A stretch of 22,361 bases of DNA from SIG714 sp045629725. GTDB taxonomy: Bacteria > Bacillota > Clostridia > Oscillospirales > CAG-272. The notes under the pieces are model-generated. The model did no database searches, was not told where the DNA came from, and was given only the letters and a program-made list of their open reading frames with translations. The stretch is from the NCBI GenBank assembly GCA_045629725.1, contig JAZQRT010000123.1:1-22361 (forward strand), given 5' to 3'. The translations under genes were made by a program, and so were the position numbers. Below, piece after piece: positions 1 through 8,969 of the stretch. The first letter of the stretch is position 1; each line of letters starts with the position of its first letter.

Positions 1-1
1 C

Positions 2-2779
2 GAAAATGTCATTTCTCAGAGAATAAGATACGTTAAAAACGACGGAGTCAAGGAAAGACTCCGAGAGGAGCTTGAGTGCGTAAAGAGCCACAGAGAGCTT
101 TACTGTATAGATAAATATATCTCGGTGGTATATCCCGAGAAAAACTGCCTTCTTGATTATTGTGCAGGCATGCAGGTCATCGCCTTTGACTATCCTGCAA
201 TCGAGCAAAGGCAAAAGGCTAAGGACACCATAGAGATACAAAATATAACCGATCTTCTGCAAAAGGGTGAGATATCACCGAAAAATGCGGAATATACCTA
301 CGGCTCACCGAGGCTTGAGGATTATATTTTCTCATCGACCTCAATTTTAACGAGTAATTTCGGTGCATCCTTTGTTGGTCGCCGTTTTTCGGGAATTTAT
401 TCCTTTGAAACCCGTGCAACGGTTACCTACGGAGGTAAGTTCGAGCTTCTTCTTGAGGATGTCGAAAATTATATGCGCTCGGGATACCGTGTAAAGGTGC
501 TCCTTGAAACACAGCAGGCGGCGTCATATCTTGCCGAGCGTCTTGTTGAAAATGAAATTACGGCATATCTTGAGGACGAAAGAGAGCAGCCCCGCGGCAC
601 TGTTGCCTGTGTATACGGCGAAAATCTCACGGGCTTTGAAATGCCCGCAAGAAGATTTGCACTTCTTTTTGCGGCAGAGTCGGGTGTTGTTGTAAAGACC
701 AAGGAATATCAGCGCAAAAAACAAAAGCGTGACAAGAACCTGCAAAGGATCATGTCCTATGCGGAGCTTGACGAGGGCGATTACGTTGTGCACCAGATAC
801 ACGGCGTGGGTATATACCGCGGACTTTCCTCTTTAACAGTTGACGGATGTATCAAGGACTATATAAAAATACAGTATGCGGGTACGGACGTTCTTTATTT
901 GCCCTGTACTCAGCTTGAAAAGATATCAAAGCACATAGGTGCCTCCTCGGAAAGCGGAACCCTGAAGCTTTCAAAAATGGGCGGCACGGATTTTGCAAAG
1001 GCAAAATATAAGGCAAAGGCATCGGCAAAGAATATTGCCAAGGAGCTGATAAAGCTCTATGCCGAGCGAATGCGTCGTCCCGGCTTTGCCTTTCCTGAGG
1101 ACGATGATATGCAGCGCGCCTTTGACGCGGCATTTGAATATGATGAGACCGACGGTCAGCTCATGGCGATCGAGGATATCAAAAAGGACATGCAAAGCTC
1201 TCACCCGATGGACAGACTCCTTTGCGGTGACGTTGGCTACGGCAAGACCGAGGTGGCAGTCCGCGCGGCATTTAAGGCAGCGGAGGCGGGAAAGCAAATT
1301 GCTATCCTCGTTCCCACAACAATTCTCGCTCTCCAGCATTACAGGACCTTTGTTTCAAGAATGAGGGGATTTCCCGTCACGGTGGATATGGTATCACGCT
1401 TCAGAAGCACGAAGCAGATAGCTGAATCCATAAGAAAGCTTCGCCGAGGAGAAACGGATATCATAATCGGAACACACAGGCTTCTTTCAAAGGATATCGA
1501 GTTCAAGAATCTCGGGCTTCTCATAATCGACGAGGAACAGCGCTTCGGCGTTACTCACAAGGAGAAGCTGAAGCAAATGGCAGAAAACATCGACTGTCTG
1601 ACGCTTTCCGCAACTCCCATTCCGAGAACGCTGAATATGGCGATAAGCGGTATACGCGATATTTCCATTCTCGATGAAGCTCCGGGTGACCGTTATCCCG
1701 TGCAAAGCTTTGTGACGGAGTATGACGATGATATAATCGCCGAGGCAATAAATAAGGAGCTGAGGCGCGGCGGACAGGTGTTCTACCTGTGCAACAGGAT
1801 AAATAAAATGCCGAGGGTTGCCGAAAAGATCGCAAAGATGGCGCCCGAGGCGGTGATAGAAACAGCAAACGGTCAGATGGATAAGGATGACCTTTCCGAT
1901 ATATGGCAGGGACTTGTTGAGGGAAAGATAGATATCCTCATCAGCACCACAATTATCGAAACAGGGGTTGACGTACCAAATGCCAATACTCTTATCATTG
2001 AAGACTCGGACAGAATGGGACTTTCCCAGCTTCATCAGCTAAGAGGCAGAGTGGGACGCTCAAACCGACGTGCATACGCTTATTTTACCTATCCCAAAAA
2101 CAGAGAGCTTTCGGAGATATCGGAAAAGCGTCTTGAAGCAATACGCGACTTCACCGAATTCGGAGCAGGCTTCAGAATTGCCATGAGGGATATGGAAATA
2201 AGAGGCGCGGGAGATCTTCTCGGCGCGGACCAGCACGGACATATGGAAAGCATCGGATACGACCTTTTTATGAAGCTGCTTGAAGAAGCGGTGCTTGAGG
2301 AAAAGGGCGTGGAAAAGAAGGTGATCCCCGAATGTACCGTGGAATTCAATATAAACGCATATATACCCGAGTATTATATCAAGAGCTCCAATCAGAGAAT
2401 CGACGCATACAAAAAGATATCGCTGATCGAGGAGAAAAACGATATGATGGACGTGTATGACGAGCTTATGGACCGTTTCGGAAAGATCCCCGAGGAAACG
2501 GAAAATCTCCTGAAGGTGTCCTTGCTTCGCGTTCTTGGAGGATATTGCGGATTTTCAAAGCTTCTTAAAAAGGGAAATGACGTGGAGTTTTATGTAAACG
2601 GCCCCTTCGATTTCAAAAAGATGTCCCTTCTTGCATCCTTCGGAGAGGGCAGGATAAGCATTAAAATGGGTAAGGAGGCATTTCTTACCATGAAGTGCAA
2701 GAAAAGTCCTATCGCGGAGACGGTAGAGGTTTTGAGTAAGTTTAAAAAAGCACTTGATGAAACAGCATCAAACAAATAA
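2..2779 (+). CDS. mfd: Transcription-repair coupling factor Mfd (5' end missing)
   Basis: ATP-dependent DNA translocase that displaces RNA polymerase stalled at lesions and recruits UvrA. The frame is open from base 2, so the gene enters from the left. The GTG at 125 is not a real start, because matching coding sequence lies upstream of it. 925 residues are visible of a usual ~1150. Visible parts in order: the end of the UvrB-like module; the RNA polymerase-interacting CarD-like domain (YVVHQIHGVGIYRG, near base 784); the RecG-like helicase core with Walker A GDVGYGKTE, a DEEQ box (DEEQRFGV), motif III LSATPIPRT, TTIIETGVDVPNAN and motif VI QLRGRVGRSNR; and the C-terminal TRCF domain. All helicase motifs look intact. 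It is followed after 24 bases by the lipoprotein gene, a usual Firmicute arrangement that suggests co-transcription. Confidence 0.97.
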   Translation, partial: ENVISQRIRYVKNDGVKERLREELECVKSHRELYCIDKYISVVYPEKNCLLDYCAGMQVIAFDYPAIEQRQKAKDTIEIQNITDLLQKGEISPKNAEYTYGSPRLEDYIFSSTSILTSNFGASFVGRRFSGIYSFETRATVTYGGKFELLLEDVENYMRSGYRVKVLLETQQAASYLAERLVENEITAYLEDEREQPRGTVACVYGENLTGFEMPARRFALLFAAESGVVVKTKEYQRKKQKRDKNLQRIMSYAELDEGDYVVHQIHGVGIYRGLSSLTVDGCIKDYIKIQYAGTDVLYLPCTQLEKISKHIGASSESGTLKLSKMGGTDFAKAKYKAKASAKNIAKELIKLYAERMRRPGFAFPEDDDMQRAFDAAFEYDETDGQLMAIEDIKKDMQSSHPMDRLLCGDVGYGKTEVAVRAAFKAAEAGKQIAILVPTTILALQHYRTFVSRMRGFPVTVDMVSRFRSTKQIAESIRKLRRGETDIIIGTHRLLSKDIEFKNLGLLIIDEEQRFGVTHKEKLKQMAENIDCLTLSATPIPRTLNMAISGIRDISILDEAPGDRYPVQSFVTEYDDDIIAEAINKELRRGGQVFYLCNRINKMPRVAEKIAKMAPEAVIETANGQMDKDDLSDIWQGLVEGKIDILISTTIIETGVDVPNANTLIIEDSDRMGLSQLHQLRGRVGRSNRRAYAYFTYPKNRELSEISEKRLEAIRDFTEFGAGFRIAMRDMEIRGAGDLLGADQHGHMESIGYDLFMKLLEEAVLEEKGVEKKVIPECTVEFNINAYIPEYYIKSSNQRIDAYKKISLIEEKNDMMDVYDELMDRFGKIPEETENLLKVSLLRVLGGYCGFSKLLKKGNDVEFYVNGPFDFKKMSLLASFGEGRISIKMGKEAFLTMKCKKSPIAETVEVLSKFKKALDETASNK

Positions 2780-2803
2780 GTTTTCAAGCAAAGGAAAAAG
2801 ATC

Positions 2804-3928
2804 ATGAAAAAAAGCATAAAAATAATCGCACTCGTTCTTGCACTTGTTACACTCACAATGAGCTTTGCCTCATGTAATAGCAACAAGGGACGTGAAATCT
2901 ATTCACTGGATGGAGTATCTATCACAGACGACCTTTACAGATATTGGATATCATATTATAAATCCTACTACGTAAAGTATTTTTCGGACGTGGAGGATAC
3001 AGAGGAAGGATGGAAGAAGGAAGTAAGCGAGGGCATAACGGCAGAGCAGTACGTGCTTGATGTCGTAGATAAGCGAATGAAGATGTACGTTGCGGCGCTT
3101 AAGCTTTATGAGGATTATAAGCTTAAGCTTTCGGATGCTGCCCTTGCCGAGATAGACGCGGCAGTTGATCAGCAGATCGAGTATTACGGCGGCCGCTCCG
3201 AGTTTGGGTCAGCGCTTTTAAAGAGCTGTAATATAACCATCGATACCATTGAGGAAGTGTATAAGGTAGAAAAGAAGATACAGCAGCTTAGTTTGTACCT
3301 TTATGGTGACGAAAGTCAAAATATCTCAGGTGTAACACCTATCACGGCAGAGCAGCTTGACACATACTATAAAGAAAGCTTCAGCAGGATCAAGTACCTT
3401 TACTTCGATAAGGTCAATAAGTACGTCTATAATGAGGACGGAAGCATAAAGACCAACAGCTTAGGATCATACGTTACCGAGGCACTCACCGAGGAGGAGA
3501 TAAAAGATGTTGAAGCAAAAGCCAAGGAAGCGCTTGGACACGCAAAGGACGGCAGAGATTTCAACGAGCTTATCAAAATGTATAATACTCCCGATATGGA
3601 CTATACAAAGACCTGTCCCGACGGATATTACGTATCATCGGGAAGCTATACTTCATCCTACGTGTATACACTCGTGTCAAACGGTATGAAGATGAATGTT
3701 GGAGATATCGAGTTTTATGAGGACGAATACGCGTACTACGTAATTGCCAAGTATGAGCTTATAAACGAGGCGTATAAGACCGATGCTCAGCTTGAATATA
3801 TGGCAAAGTATGCGGCAGAGTCATTCTTCAATAAGCTTCTTGAGGAAAAATCTCAGGGTGTTGTACGCGACGAGGAGTATCTTTCAAAGATAAAGCTTAT
3901 AAACATAGGCAACAGCGTAAACATTTAA
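2804..3928 (+). CDS. PrsA/SurA-like lipoprotein (putative foldase)
   Basis: 374-residue protein with a lipoprotein signal: MKKS start, a hydrophobic segment to about residue 20, then the lipobox-like FASC with the lipidated Cys at 24. It should therefore be anchored on the outer face of the membrane. The rest is charged and helical, with a tract near residues 180-200 (AEQLDTYYKESFSRIKYLYF) that resembles the linker before the rotamase domain in PrsA/SurA proteins. The parvulin domain itself is poorly conserved: I do not see the usual HIL and GG.F motifs, so prolyl isomerase activity is uncertain and a chaperone role is more likely. The place right after mfd is where PrsA-like genes often sit in Firmicutes. 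A weak AAAGGA ribosome binding site precedes the ATG. No convincing terminator follows it. Confidence 0.7.
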   Translation: MKKSIKIIALVLALVTLTMSFASCNSNKGREIYSLDGVSITDDLYRYWISYYKSYYVKYFSDVEDTEEGWKKEVSEGITAEQYVLDVVDKRMKMYVAALKLYEDYKLKLSDAALAEIDAAVDQQIEYYGGRSEFGSALLKSCNITIDTIEEVYKVEKKIQQLSLYLYGDESQNISGVTPITAEQLDTYYKESFSRIKYLYFDKVNKYVYNEDGSIKTNSLGSYVTEALTEEEIKDVEAKAKEALGHAKDGRDFNELIKMYNTPDMDYTKTCPDGYYVSSGSYTSSYVYTLVSNGMKMNVGDIEFYEDEYAYYVIAKYELINEAYKTDAQLEYMAKYAAESFFNKLLEEKSQGVVRDEEYLSKIKLINIGNSVNI

Positions 3929-3981
3929 TTAAACTTAATGAAAATATTATGCAAAAAATTGAAAAAAATTTTATAAAGCTA

Positions 3982-4010
3982 TTGCAATTTTGAGTATAAT
4001 ATGATATGAT
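3982..4010 (+). promoter_or_regulatory. Sigma-70-type promoter of the rimP-nusA-infB operon
   Basis: TTGCAA (3982-3987) and TATGAT (4005-4010) are separated by exactly 17 bases in an AT-rich stretch. Transcription would start near 4017 and give a leader of about 78 bases before rimP. It is the only good promoter seen between the lipoprotein and rimP. The call rests on sequence only. Confidence 0.65.
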
Positions 4011-4034
4011 ATATGCAGTAAATCTTAAGCAAGG

Positions 4035-4060
4035 AAAGGGCGGTTGAAAAATCGCTCTTT
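4035..4060 (+). promoter_or_regulatory. Leader hairpin upstream of rimP
   Basis: AAAGGGCG (4035-4042) pairs with CGCTCTTT (4053-4060), giving eight pairs including one G-T/U and a 10-base loop. It lies in the rimP leader, upstream of the ribosome binding site at about 4083-4089. Only a short mixed T-rich stretch follows, so it is not a clear terminator. It could be an attenuator, a protein-binding site or an mRNA-stability element. Confidence 0.45.
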
Positions 4061-4094
4061 GTTTATGTTGTGAATAAGAACTCGGAGGAAGTAA

Positions 4095-4589
4095 ATGGCA
4101 AAGGGAAAGAAGAATATCGCATCCACAGTGGAAGAGCTTATCGCTCCTGTGGTGGTTGATGAAATGGGATATGATATATGGGACGTGGAATACGTAAAAG
4201 AGGGTGCTTCATGGTACCTTCGTATAACCATTGACAGTGAAAACGGAATTGATATCGACGATTGTGAAAAGGTTCACCGTGCAGTGGATCCAATCATCGA
4301 GGAGGCAGATCCCATCGAAGATTTTTATTATCTTGAAGTCAGCTCCCCCGGAGTTGAAAGAAACATCCGCACAACGGAGCACTATGCGGTGTGTGTGGGA
4401 TGCACGGTACAGCTTAAGCTTTTTTCCGATGTAAACGGAAAGAAGGAATTTATAGGTGAGCTTGTTGAGATATCCGAGGACGGGGACGAGGTTACGGTTT
4501 CCGTAAACGGTGAGGAAACGAAAATAAAGAGAAATATGATCTCAAAGGCTAACGTATATTACGATTTTGACAGTGAACTTAACGGTTGA
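4095..4589 (+). CDS. rimP: Ribosome maturation factor RimP
   Basis: 164-residue protein needed for maturation of the 30S subunit (YlxS/YhbC family). It shows the N-terminal alpha/beta domain with the family pattern around residues 20-70 (GYDIWDVEYVKEG, LRITIDSENGIDIDDC, then the VHRAVDPIIEE helix) and the diagnostic LEVSSPGVERNI, followed by a C-terminal SH3-like barrel. The length is normal. The start is set by GGAGGAAGTAAATG. It is the first gene of the operon and lies 24 bases before nusA, as in most bacteria. Confidence 0.95.
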   Translation: MAKGKKNIASTVEELIAPVVVDEMGYDIWDVEYVKEGASWYLRITIDSENGIDIDDCEKVHRAVDPIIEEADPIEDFYYLEVSSPGVERNIRTTEHYAVCVGCTVQLKLFSDVNGKKEFIGELVEISEDGDEVTVSVNGEETKIKRNMISKANVYYDFDSELNG

Positions 4590-4613
4590 TTAATTCTAAA
4601 AACGGAGGAAGAA

Positions 4614-5642
4614 ATGAAGAACGAATTTTTTACAGCACTTGATGAGCTTGAAGAAAAAAGAGGTATATCAAAGGCTTATATGCTCGAAAAGGTAGAGCAG
4701 GCGCTTGTCAACGCATTCAAAAAGGAAGAGGGCGCGGCAAACGTAAGAGTTCATATAGATGAAAACAAGGGCGAGGTAAAGGTGTTCAAGCAGCTTAACG
4801 TTGTTGAGACCGTTGAGGATGAAAAGACCCAGATCAGCCTTGAGGATGCAAAGCGTCTTAGCCGCAGAAATGTTCTTGGCGGAGTTGTTGAAATTGAGAT
4901 GAAGACAAAGAACTTCGGAAGAATCAGTGCGCAGACAGCAAAGCAGGTTATCATTCAGGGAATCAGAGAGGCTGAAAGAGGAATGATGATCAAGGAATAT
5001 GAGAGCAAGAGAGAGGATATCATCACAGCTCAGGTTGAAAGAGTGGATGAGTCCACAGGCAACGTAATACTCAATACGGGCACAGGCTATGCAACCCTTC
5101 TCAAGAAGGAGCAGCTCCTTGGGGACGTATTCAACGTAGGCGATCACGTTAAGGTGTTCATAATGGAAGTAAAGTCCACTGCGGAATCCCGCGGACCTCT
5201 CGTAACACTTTCAAGAGTACATCAGAACTTTGTAAAAAGACTTTTCGAGCTTGAGGTTCCCGAGATCGCTGACGGAAGCGTAGTAATAAAGGGCATCACA
5301 AGAGAGGCAGGAATGAGAACCAAGATCGCAGTATATTCAAACGATCCCGGAGTTGATCCCGTTGGATCATGTATCGGTGCCCGCGGTATCCGAATCAGTG
5401 CGATCATGAAGGAGCTCAACGGAGAAAAGATCGACGTCATCAGATACAGCGAGGATCCTGCAGAGTACGTAAGAGCGGCGCTTTCTCCCTCAACTGTAAA
5501 GGAAGTGCAGATCGAAGAGGATCGTCAGTGCAGAGTTATCGTAACACCCGAGCAGCTGTCACTTGCGATCGGCAGAGAGGGTCAGAACGCAAGACTTGCG
5601 GCAAGACTCACAGGCTATAAGATAGATATTAAAACAGAGTAA
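4614..5642 (+). CDS. nusA: Transcription termination/antitermination protein NusA
   Basis: 342-residue RNA polymerase-binding factor controlling pausing, intrinsic termination and antitermination. Domains in order: the N-terminal RNA polymerase-binding domain (about 1-130, beginning FFTALDELEEKRGISK), an S1 RNA-binding domain (about 135-200), and two KH domains, with GSCIGARGIRISAI in KH1 and AIGREGQNARLAARL in KH2. It lacks the C-terminal acidic repeats of the longer proteobacterial NusA, which is normal for Firmicutes. ACGGAGGAAGAAATG gives the start. It lies between rimP and rnpM in the conserved order. Confidence 0.96.
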   Translation: MKNEFFTALDELEEKRGISKAYMLEKVEQALVNAFKKEEGAANVRVHIDENKGEVKVFKQLNVVETVEDEKTQISLEDAKRLSRRNVLGGVVEIEMKTKNFGRISAQTAKQVIIQGIREAERGMMIKEYESKREDIITAQVERVDESTGNVILNTGTGYATLLKKEQLLGDVFNVGDHVKVFIMEVKSTAESRGPLVTLSRVHQNFVKRLFELEVPEIADGSVVIKGITREAGMRTKIAVYSNDPGVDPVGSCIGARGIRISAIMKELNGEKIDVIRYSEDPAEYVRAALSPSTVKEVQIEEDRQCRVIVTPEQLSLAIGREGQNARLAARLTGYKIDIKTE

Positions 5643-5661
5643 TTAAAAACGGAGGTAAACG

Positions 5662-5958
5662 ATGTCAGACGGTCAGAAAAATAAGAAAACCAAGAAAATG
5701 CCCGAGCGCAGATGTATTGGCTGTATGGAATCGTTTAACAAAAAGGATCTCATACGTGTTGTGAGAAGCGCGGAAGGTGAAGTAAGCCTTGATTTCACAG
5801 GAAAGAAATCGGGCAGAGGTGCATATATATGCAAGAATCCCGTGTGTTTTAAAAAGGCGAGAAAGGCGGGCAGATTTTCAAAAAATCTGAGCTGCGAGAT
5901 TCCCGAGGAAATATATGAGAAGCTCGAAAAAGAGATGGAGGTATATGGCAAGCAGTAA
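5662..5958 (+). CDS. rnpM: YlxR/RnpM-family RNA-binding protein
   Basis: 98-residue basic protein of the YlxR family (DUF448). Family marks are the RRCIGC pattern near residues 16-21, KDLIRVVRS, and the GRGAYIC segment followed by CFKKARKAGRF. In Bacillus subtilis this protein has been reported to bind RNase P RNA and modulate RNase P, hence the name RnpM. That function is taken from the family and is not visible here. ACGGAGGTAAACGATG sets the start. Its 3' end overlaps the next gene by 14 bases. Confidence 0.9.
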   Translation: MSDGQKNKKTKKMPERRCIGCMESFNKKDLIRVVRSAEGEVSLDFTGKKSGRGAYICKNPVCFKKARKAGRFSKNLSCEIPEEIYEKLEKEMEVYGKQ

Positions 5959-6286
5959 ATTTATAGGACTTCTCGGTATGGCGGCAAAGGCAGGAAGACT
6001 CACCTTTGGCACAAGCCTTGTAAGGACTAAGATACAGTCAAAGCAAAAGCCATCGCTTGTCCTTCTTTCTTCTGATTCCTCGGATAATACAAAGAAACGG
6101 ATAATAAACTGTTGCACATATTACGGTTGCAGATTCAAAATAGTTTCTCACACCTCGGATGAGCTTGGTGCAAGAACGGGAAGAGAAGGATCGATATCGT
6201 GTATAGCAGTAAACGATGAAGGATTTGCAACAGCAATGGAAAAAGCAATAGACGAAACTTCACCGGAAGTTTTTCAAAACAATTGA
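5945..6286 (+). CDS. ylxQ: L7Ae-family ribosomal/K-turn protein YlxQ
   Basis: 113-residue L7Ae/L30e/Gadd45-like protein, expected to bind kink-turn RNA; its exact cellular role is not settled. It has the typical opening FIGLLGMAAKAGRLTFGTSLV, the central LVLLSSDSSDNTKKRI strand and turn, and an ending near the SCIAVNDEGFA segment. An ATG 30 bases further upstream is open in the same frame, but the start at 5945 is preferred because a GGAGG lies directly before it and the protein then begins like its relatives. It overlaps rnpM by 14 bases, implying translational coupling. Confidence 0.9.
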   Translation: MASSKFIGLLGMAAKAGRLTFGTSLVRTKIQSKQKPSLVLLSSDSSDNTKKRIINCCTYYGCRFKIVSHTSDELGARTGREGSISCIAVNDEGFATAMEKAIDETSPEVFQNN

Positions 6287-6303
6287 TACGGAGGTAATAT
6301 TAT

Positions 6304-8961
6304 ATGGCAGGAAATACAACTAAGTTCAAGATCAATTCCCTTGCAAAGGATCTGGATATAAAATCAAAGGATCTCCTTGCAATTGCTGAAAAGAGCGGAA
6401 TGAGCGGAAAAAATCCCGGAGTTCTTCTTGAAGCAGAGGAATTTGACGTACTTTTCAATAATTTAACAAAAAATAATCAGATTAAGGATATTAACTCCTA
6501 TCTTTCAGGAGAAACAGTGATCGTTCTGGAAGGAGAGGAGCCCGTTTCTCCCGCACCCGAAAAGAAGCAGGAGCCGAAAAAGGCTGCTCCCGTTGAGGCT
6601 AAGAAGGGCGAAAAGAAAGAAAAGCCCGTACAGGAAAAGGCGCAGACAAAGCCCGAAACAAAATCTGAAGCAAAGCCCGAAACAAAGCCTGAGACGAAGC
6701 ACGAGGCGAAGCCTGAAACAAAGCCCGTGGCAAAGCCTGCAGAGCGCACGGAAAATACAAAGTCACATCAGAATAAGCCAGAGGACCGCAGAGAGCAAAT
6801 GCTCAAGAAGTTCTCCAATACACCTCAGACAAATAACAACCAAAAGAAGCAGCCAAAGCCCCAGAAGCAGAACGACAGAAATCAAGGCAAGCTTGACCTT
6901 TTCACAAGAAAGGATGCAGTTGCGGATACAGAGGTGAAGATCGAAACAATGCCCGATAAGTCCAACAAGGCGCATCAGGGCGGAGTAAGAATCGTTGATA
7001 CAAGAGCATCAAGCGTTGATCTTTCCAAGTACGATGAAAAGCTTGAGAATTTTGTGGATACTGAAAAGGGCTCATACAGCTCAGATACAAAGCAGAAGTT
7101 CAAGAAGCAGAATATAAGGGACGAAAGAGGCTCTGCAAACGGCTCAAAGGAAAAGAACAATTTCCGTCAGAAGCAGAACGAAAAGAACAATAAGAAGCAG
7201 GAGCCTGTAAAGAAGAAGCCCCTTTCTATTTCAATTCCAGAGGAGATCACCGTTTCCGAGCTTGCACAGAGTCTTAAGGCGGCACCTGCAGAGATCATCA
7301 AGCGTCTTATGATGCTTGGCGTAATGGCAAACGTGAATGCGGCTATAGATTATGATACTGCGGCGCTTATTGCAGAGGAGATGGGAGCTATCGTAACAAA
7401 AGAGGTCGTGCTCACCATTGAGGACAGACTTTTCGAAACGGAAGAGGATACAGAGGAGCAGCTCAAGGAAAGAGCGCCCGTTGTATGTGTAATGGGTCAC
7501 GTTGACCACGGTAAAACTTCACTTCTTGACGCTATCAGACATACAAGCGTAACAAAGGGCGAGGCAGGCGGTATCACTCAGCATATCGGTGCTTACAGAG
7601 TAAATATAAACGGAAACGATATCACATTCCTTGATACACCCGGACACGAGGCGTTTACAGCTATGCGTGCAAGAGGTGCGAAGTCAACGGATATCGCGAT
7701 CCTTGTTGTTGCGGCGGATGACGGTATCATGCCCCAGACAGTTGAAGCAATCAACCATGCAAAGGCTGCAAATATCGATATAATCGTTGCTATCAACAAA
7801 ATGGATAAACCCTATGCGAACCCCGACGTCGTTCTTCAGGGACTTACGCAGTATGATCTCGTTCCCGAAGCGTGGGGCGGAGATACGATCTGTGTACCTG
7901 TTTCCGCACTTGCAAGAACAGGTATTGAGGACCTTCTTGAAAACGTACTCCTTGTTGCTGAAATGAAGCAGCTCAAGGCTAATCCCGACAGACGCGCTAA
8001 GGGTCTTGTAATTGAGGCTAAGCTTGATAGAGGCAGAGGACCTGTTGCAACAGTTCTTGTACAGAACGGAACACTCCGTACGGGAGACGTTGTAATTGCG
8101 GGAACATCTGTTGGTAGAGTAAGAGTAATGAACGATGAAAACGGCAAGGTTGTAAAGGAGGCAGCTCCTTCCGTTCCCGTAGAGATCGTAGGTCTTTCCG
8201 AGGTACCCCTTGCAGGTGATGAATTCAACGCAGTAAGCGATGAAAGAATGGCTCGTGAGCTTGCGGAGCAGAGAAAGTCCAAGGCTAAGGAAGAGGTATT
8301 CAAGGCTAATGCCAAGATGTCACTTGATGATCTCTTCTCAAGGATCAGCGAAGGTGTTAAGGAGCTTAACGTTATCGTTAAGGCAGACGTTGGCGGATCT
8401 GCGGAAGCCGTTAAGCAGTCACTTGTCAAGCTTTCAAATGATGAAGTAAAGGTAAGCGTTATTCACGCAGCTGTCGGAGGAATTACAGAGGGTGACGTTA
8501 TGCTTGCAACGGCATCAAACGCTATTATCGTAGGATTTAACGTAAGACCCGATAAGAATGCGATCGACAGCGCAGAGCGTCAGTCCGTTGATATCAGAAC
8601 TTACAGAGTAATTTACGATATTATAGAGGAGATCGAAGCTGCTATGAAGGGTATGCTTGCACCTAAGTTCAAGGAGCAGATACTCGGTCACGCTGAGGTG
8701 CGTCAGACCATCAGAGTTCCTTCTGTTGGTACTATTGCGGGTTCATACGTAACGGACGGTAAGATCACAAGAAAGGCTCAGATCAGAATCCTCAGAGACA
8801 GTATCGTAATTTTCGAGGATAATATCCAGTCACTTCGCCGCTTCAAGGACGACGTTAAGGAAGTTGCTTCCGGTTACGAGTGCGGTATCGGACTTGAAAA
8901 GTTCAACGATATCAAGGAAGGCGACGTATTTGAGGCTTACGAAATGGTTGAGGAAGAGTAA
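6304..8961 (+). CDS. infB: Translation initiation factor IF-2
   Basis: 885-residue GTPase that places initiator tRNA on the 30S subunit and promotes subunit joining. The N-terminus has an IF2N motif (about 5-55). A long low-complexity linker rich in Lys, Glu, Pro, Gln and Asn follows (about 75-305), with degenerate KPET units at about 115-147. A second IF2N domain lies at about 308-365. The G domain has G1 GHVDHGKTS (398-406), G3 DTPGHEAF, G4 NKMD and a SALARTG G5-like motif, followed by the beta-barrel and the C2 fMet-tRNA-binding domains. Length and motifs are complete. The ribosome binding site is ACGGAGGTAATATTATATG. It is normally followed by rbfA, which is absent here. Confidence 0.97.
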   Translation: MAGNTTKFKINSLAKDLDIKSKDLLAIAEKSGMSGKNPGVLLEAEEFDVLFNNLTKNNQIKDINSYLSGETVIVLEGEEPVSPAPEKKQEPKKAAPVEAKKGEKKEKPVQEKAQTKPETKSEAKPETKPETKHEAKPETKPVAKPAERTENTKSHQNKPEDRREQMLKKFSNTPQTNNNQKKQPKPQKQNDRNQGKLDLFTRKDAVADTEVKIETMPDKSNKAHQGGVRIVDTRASSVDLSKYDEKLENFVDTEKGSYSSDTKQKFKKQNIRDERGSANGSKEKNNFRQKQNEKNNKKQEPVKKKPLSISIPEEITVSELAQSLKAAPAEIIKRLMMLGVMANVNAAIDYDTAALIAEEMGAIVTKEVVLTIEDRLFETEEDTEEQLKERAPVVCVMGHVDHGKTSLLDAIRHTSVTKGEAGGITQHIGAYRVNINGNDITFLDTPGHEAFTAMRARGAKSTDIAILVVAADDGIMPQTVEAINHAKAANIDIIVAINKMDKPYANPDVVLQGLTQYDLVPEAWGGDTICVPVSALARTGIEDLLENVLLVAEMKQLKANPDRRAKGLVIEAKLDRGRGPVATVLVQNGTLRTGDVVIAGTSVGRVRVMNDENGKVVKEAAPSVPVEIVGLSEVPLAGDEFNAVSDERMARELAEQRKSKAKEEVFKANAKMSLDDLFSRISEGVKELNVIVKADVGGSAEAVKQSLVKLSNDEVKVSVIHAAVGGITEGDVMLATASNAIIVGFNVRPDKNAIDSAERQSVDIRTYRVIYDIIEEIEAAMKGMLAPKFKEQILGHAEVRQTIRVPSVGTIAGSYVTDGKITRKAQIRILRDSIVIFEDNIQSLRRFKDDVKEVASGYECGIGLEKFNDIKEGDVFEAYEMVEEE

Positions 8962-8969
8962 TTTCCAAA

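Noticed and set aside
125..127. GTG as the start of mfd
   Set aside because: The same frame is open to base 2 and codes for a plausible continuation, so the gene starts outside the window.
1487..2035. 182-residue minus-strand frame inside mfd
   Set aside because: It is antisense to the conserved helicase motifs, has no binding site and reads as low-quality protein; a shadow of the real gene.
7836..8429. 197-residue minus-strand frame inside infB
   Set aside because: Ser/Thr/Leu-rich antisense reading of the conserved G and barrel domains of IF-2; no sign of a real protein.
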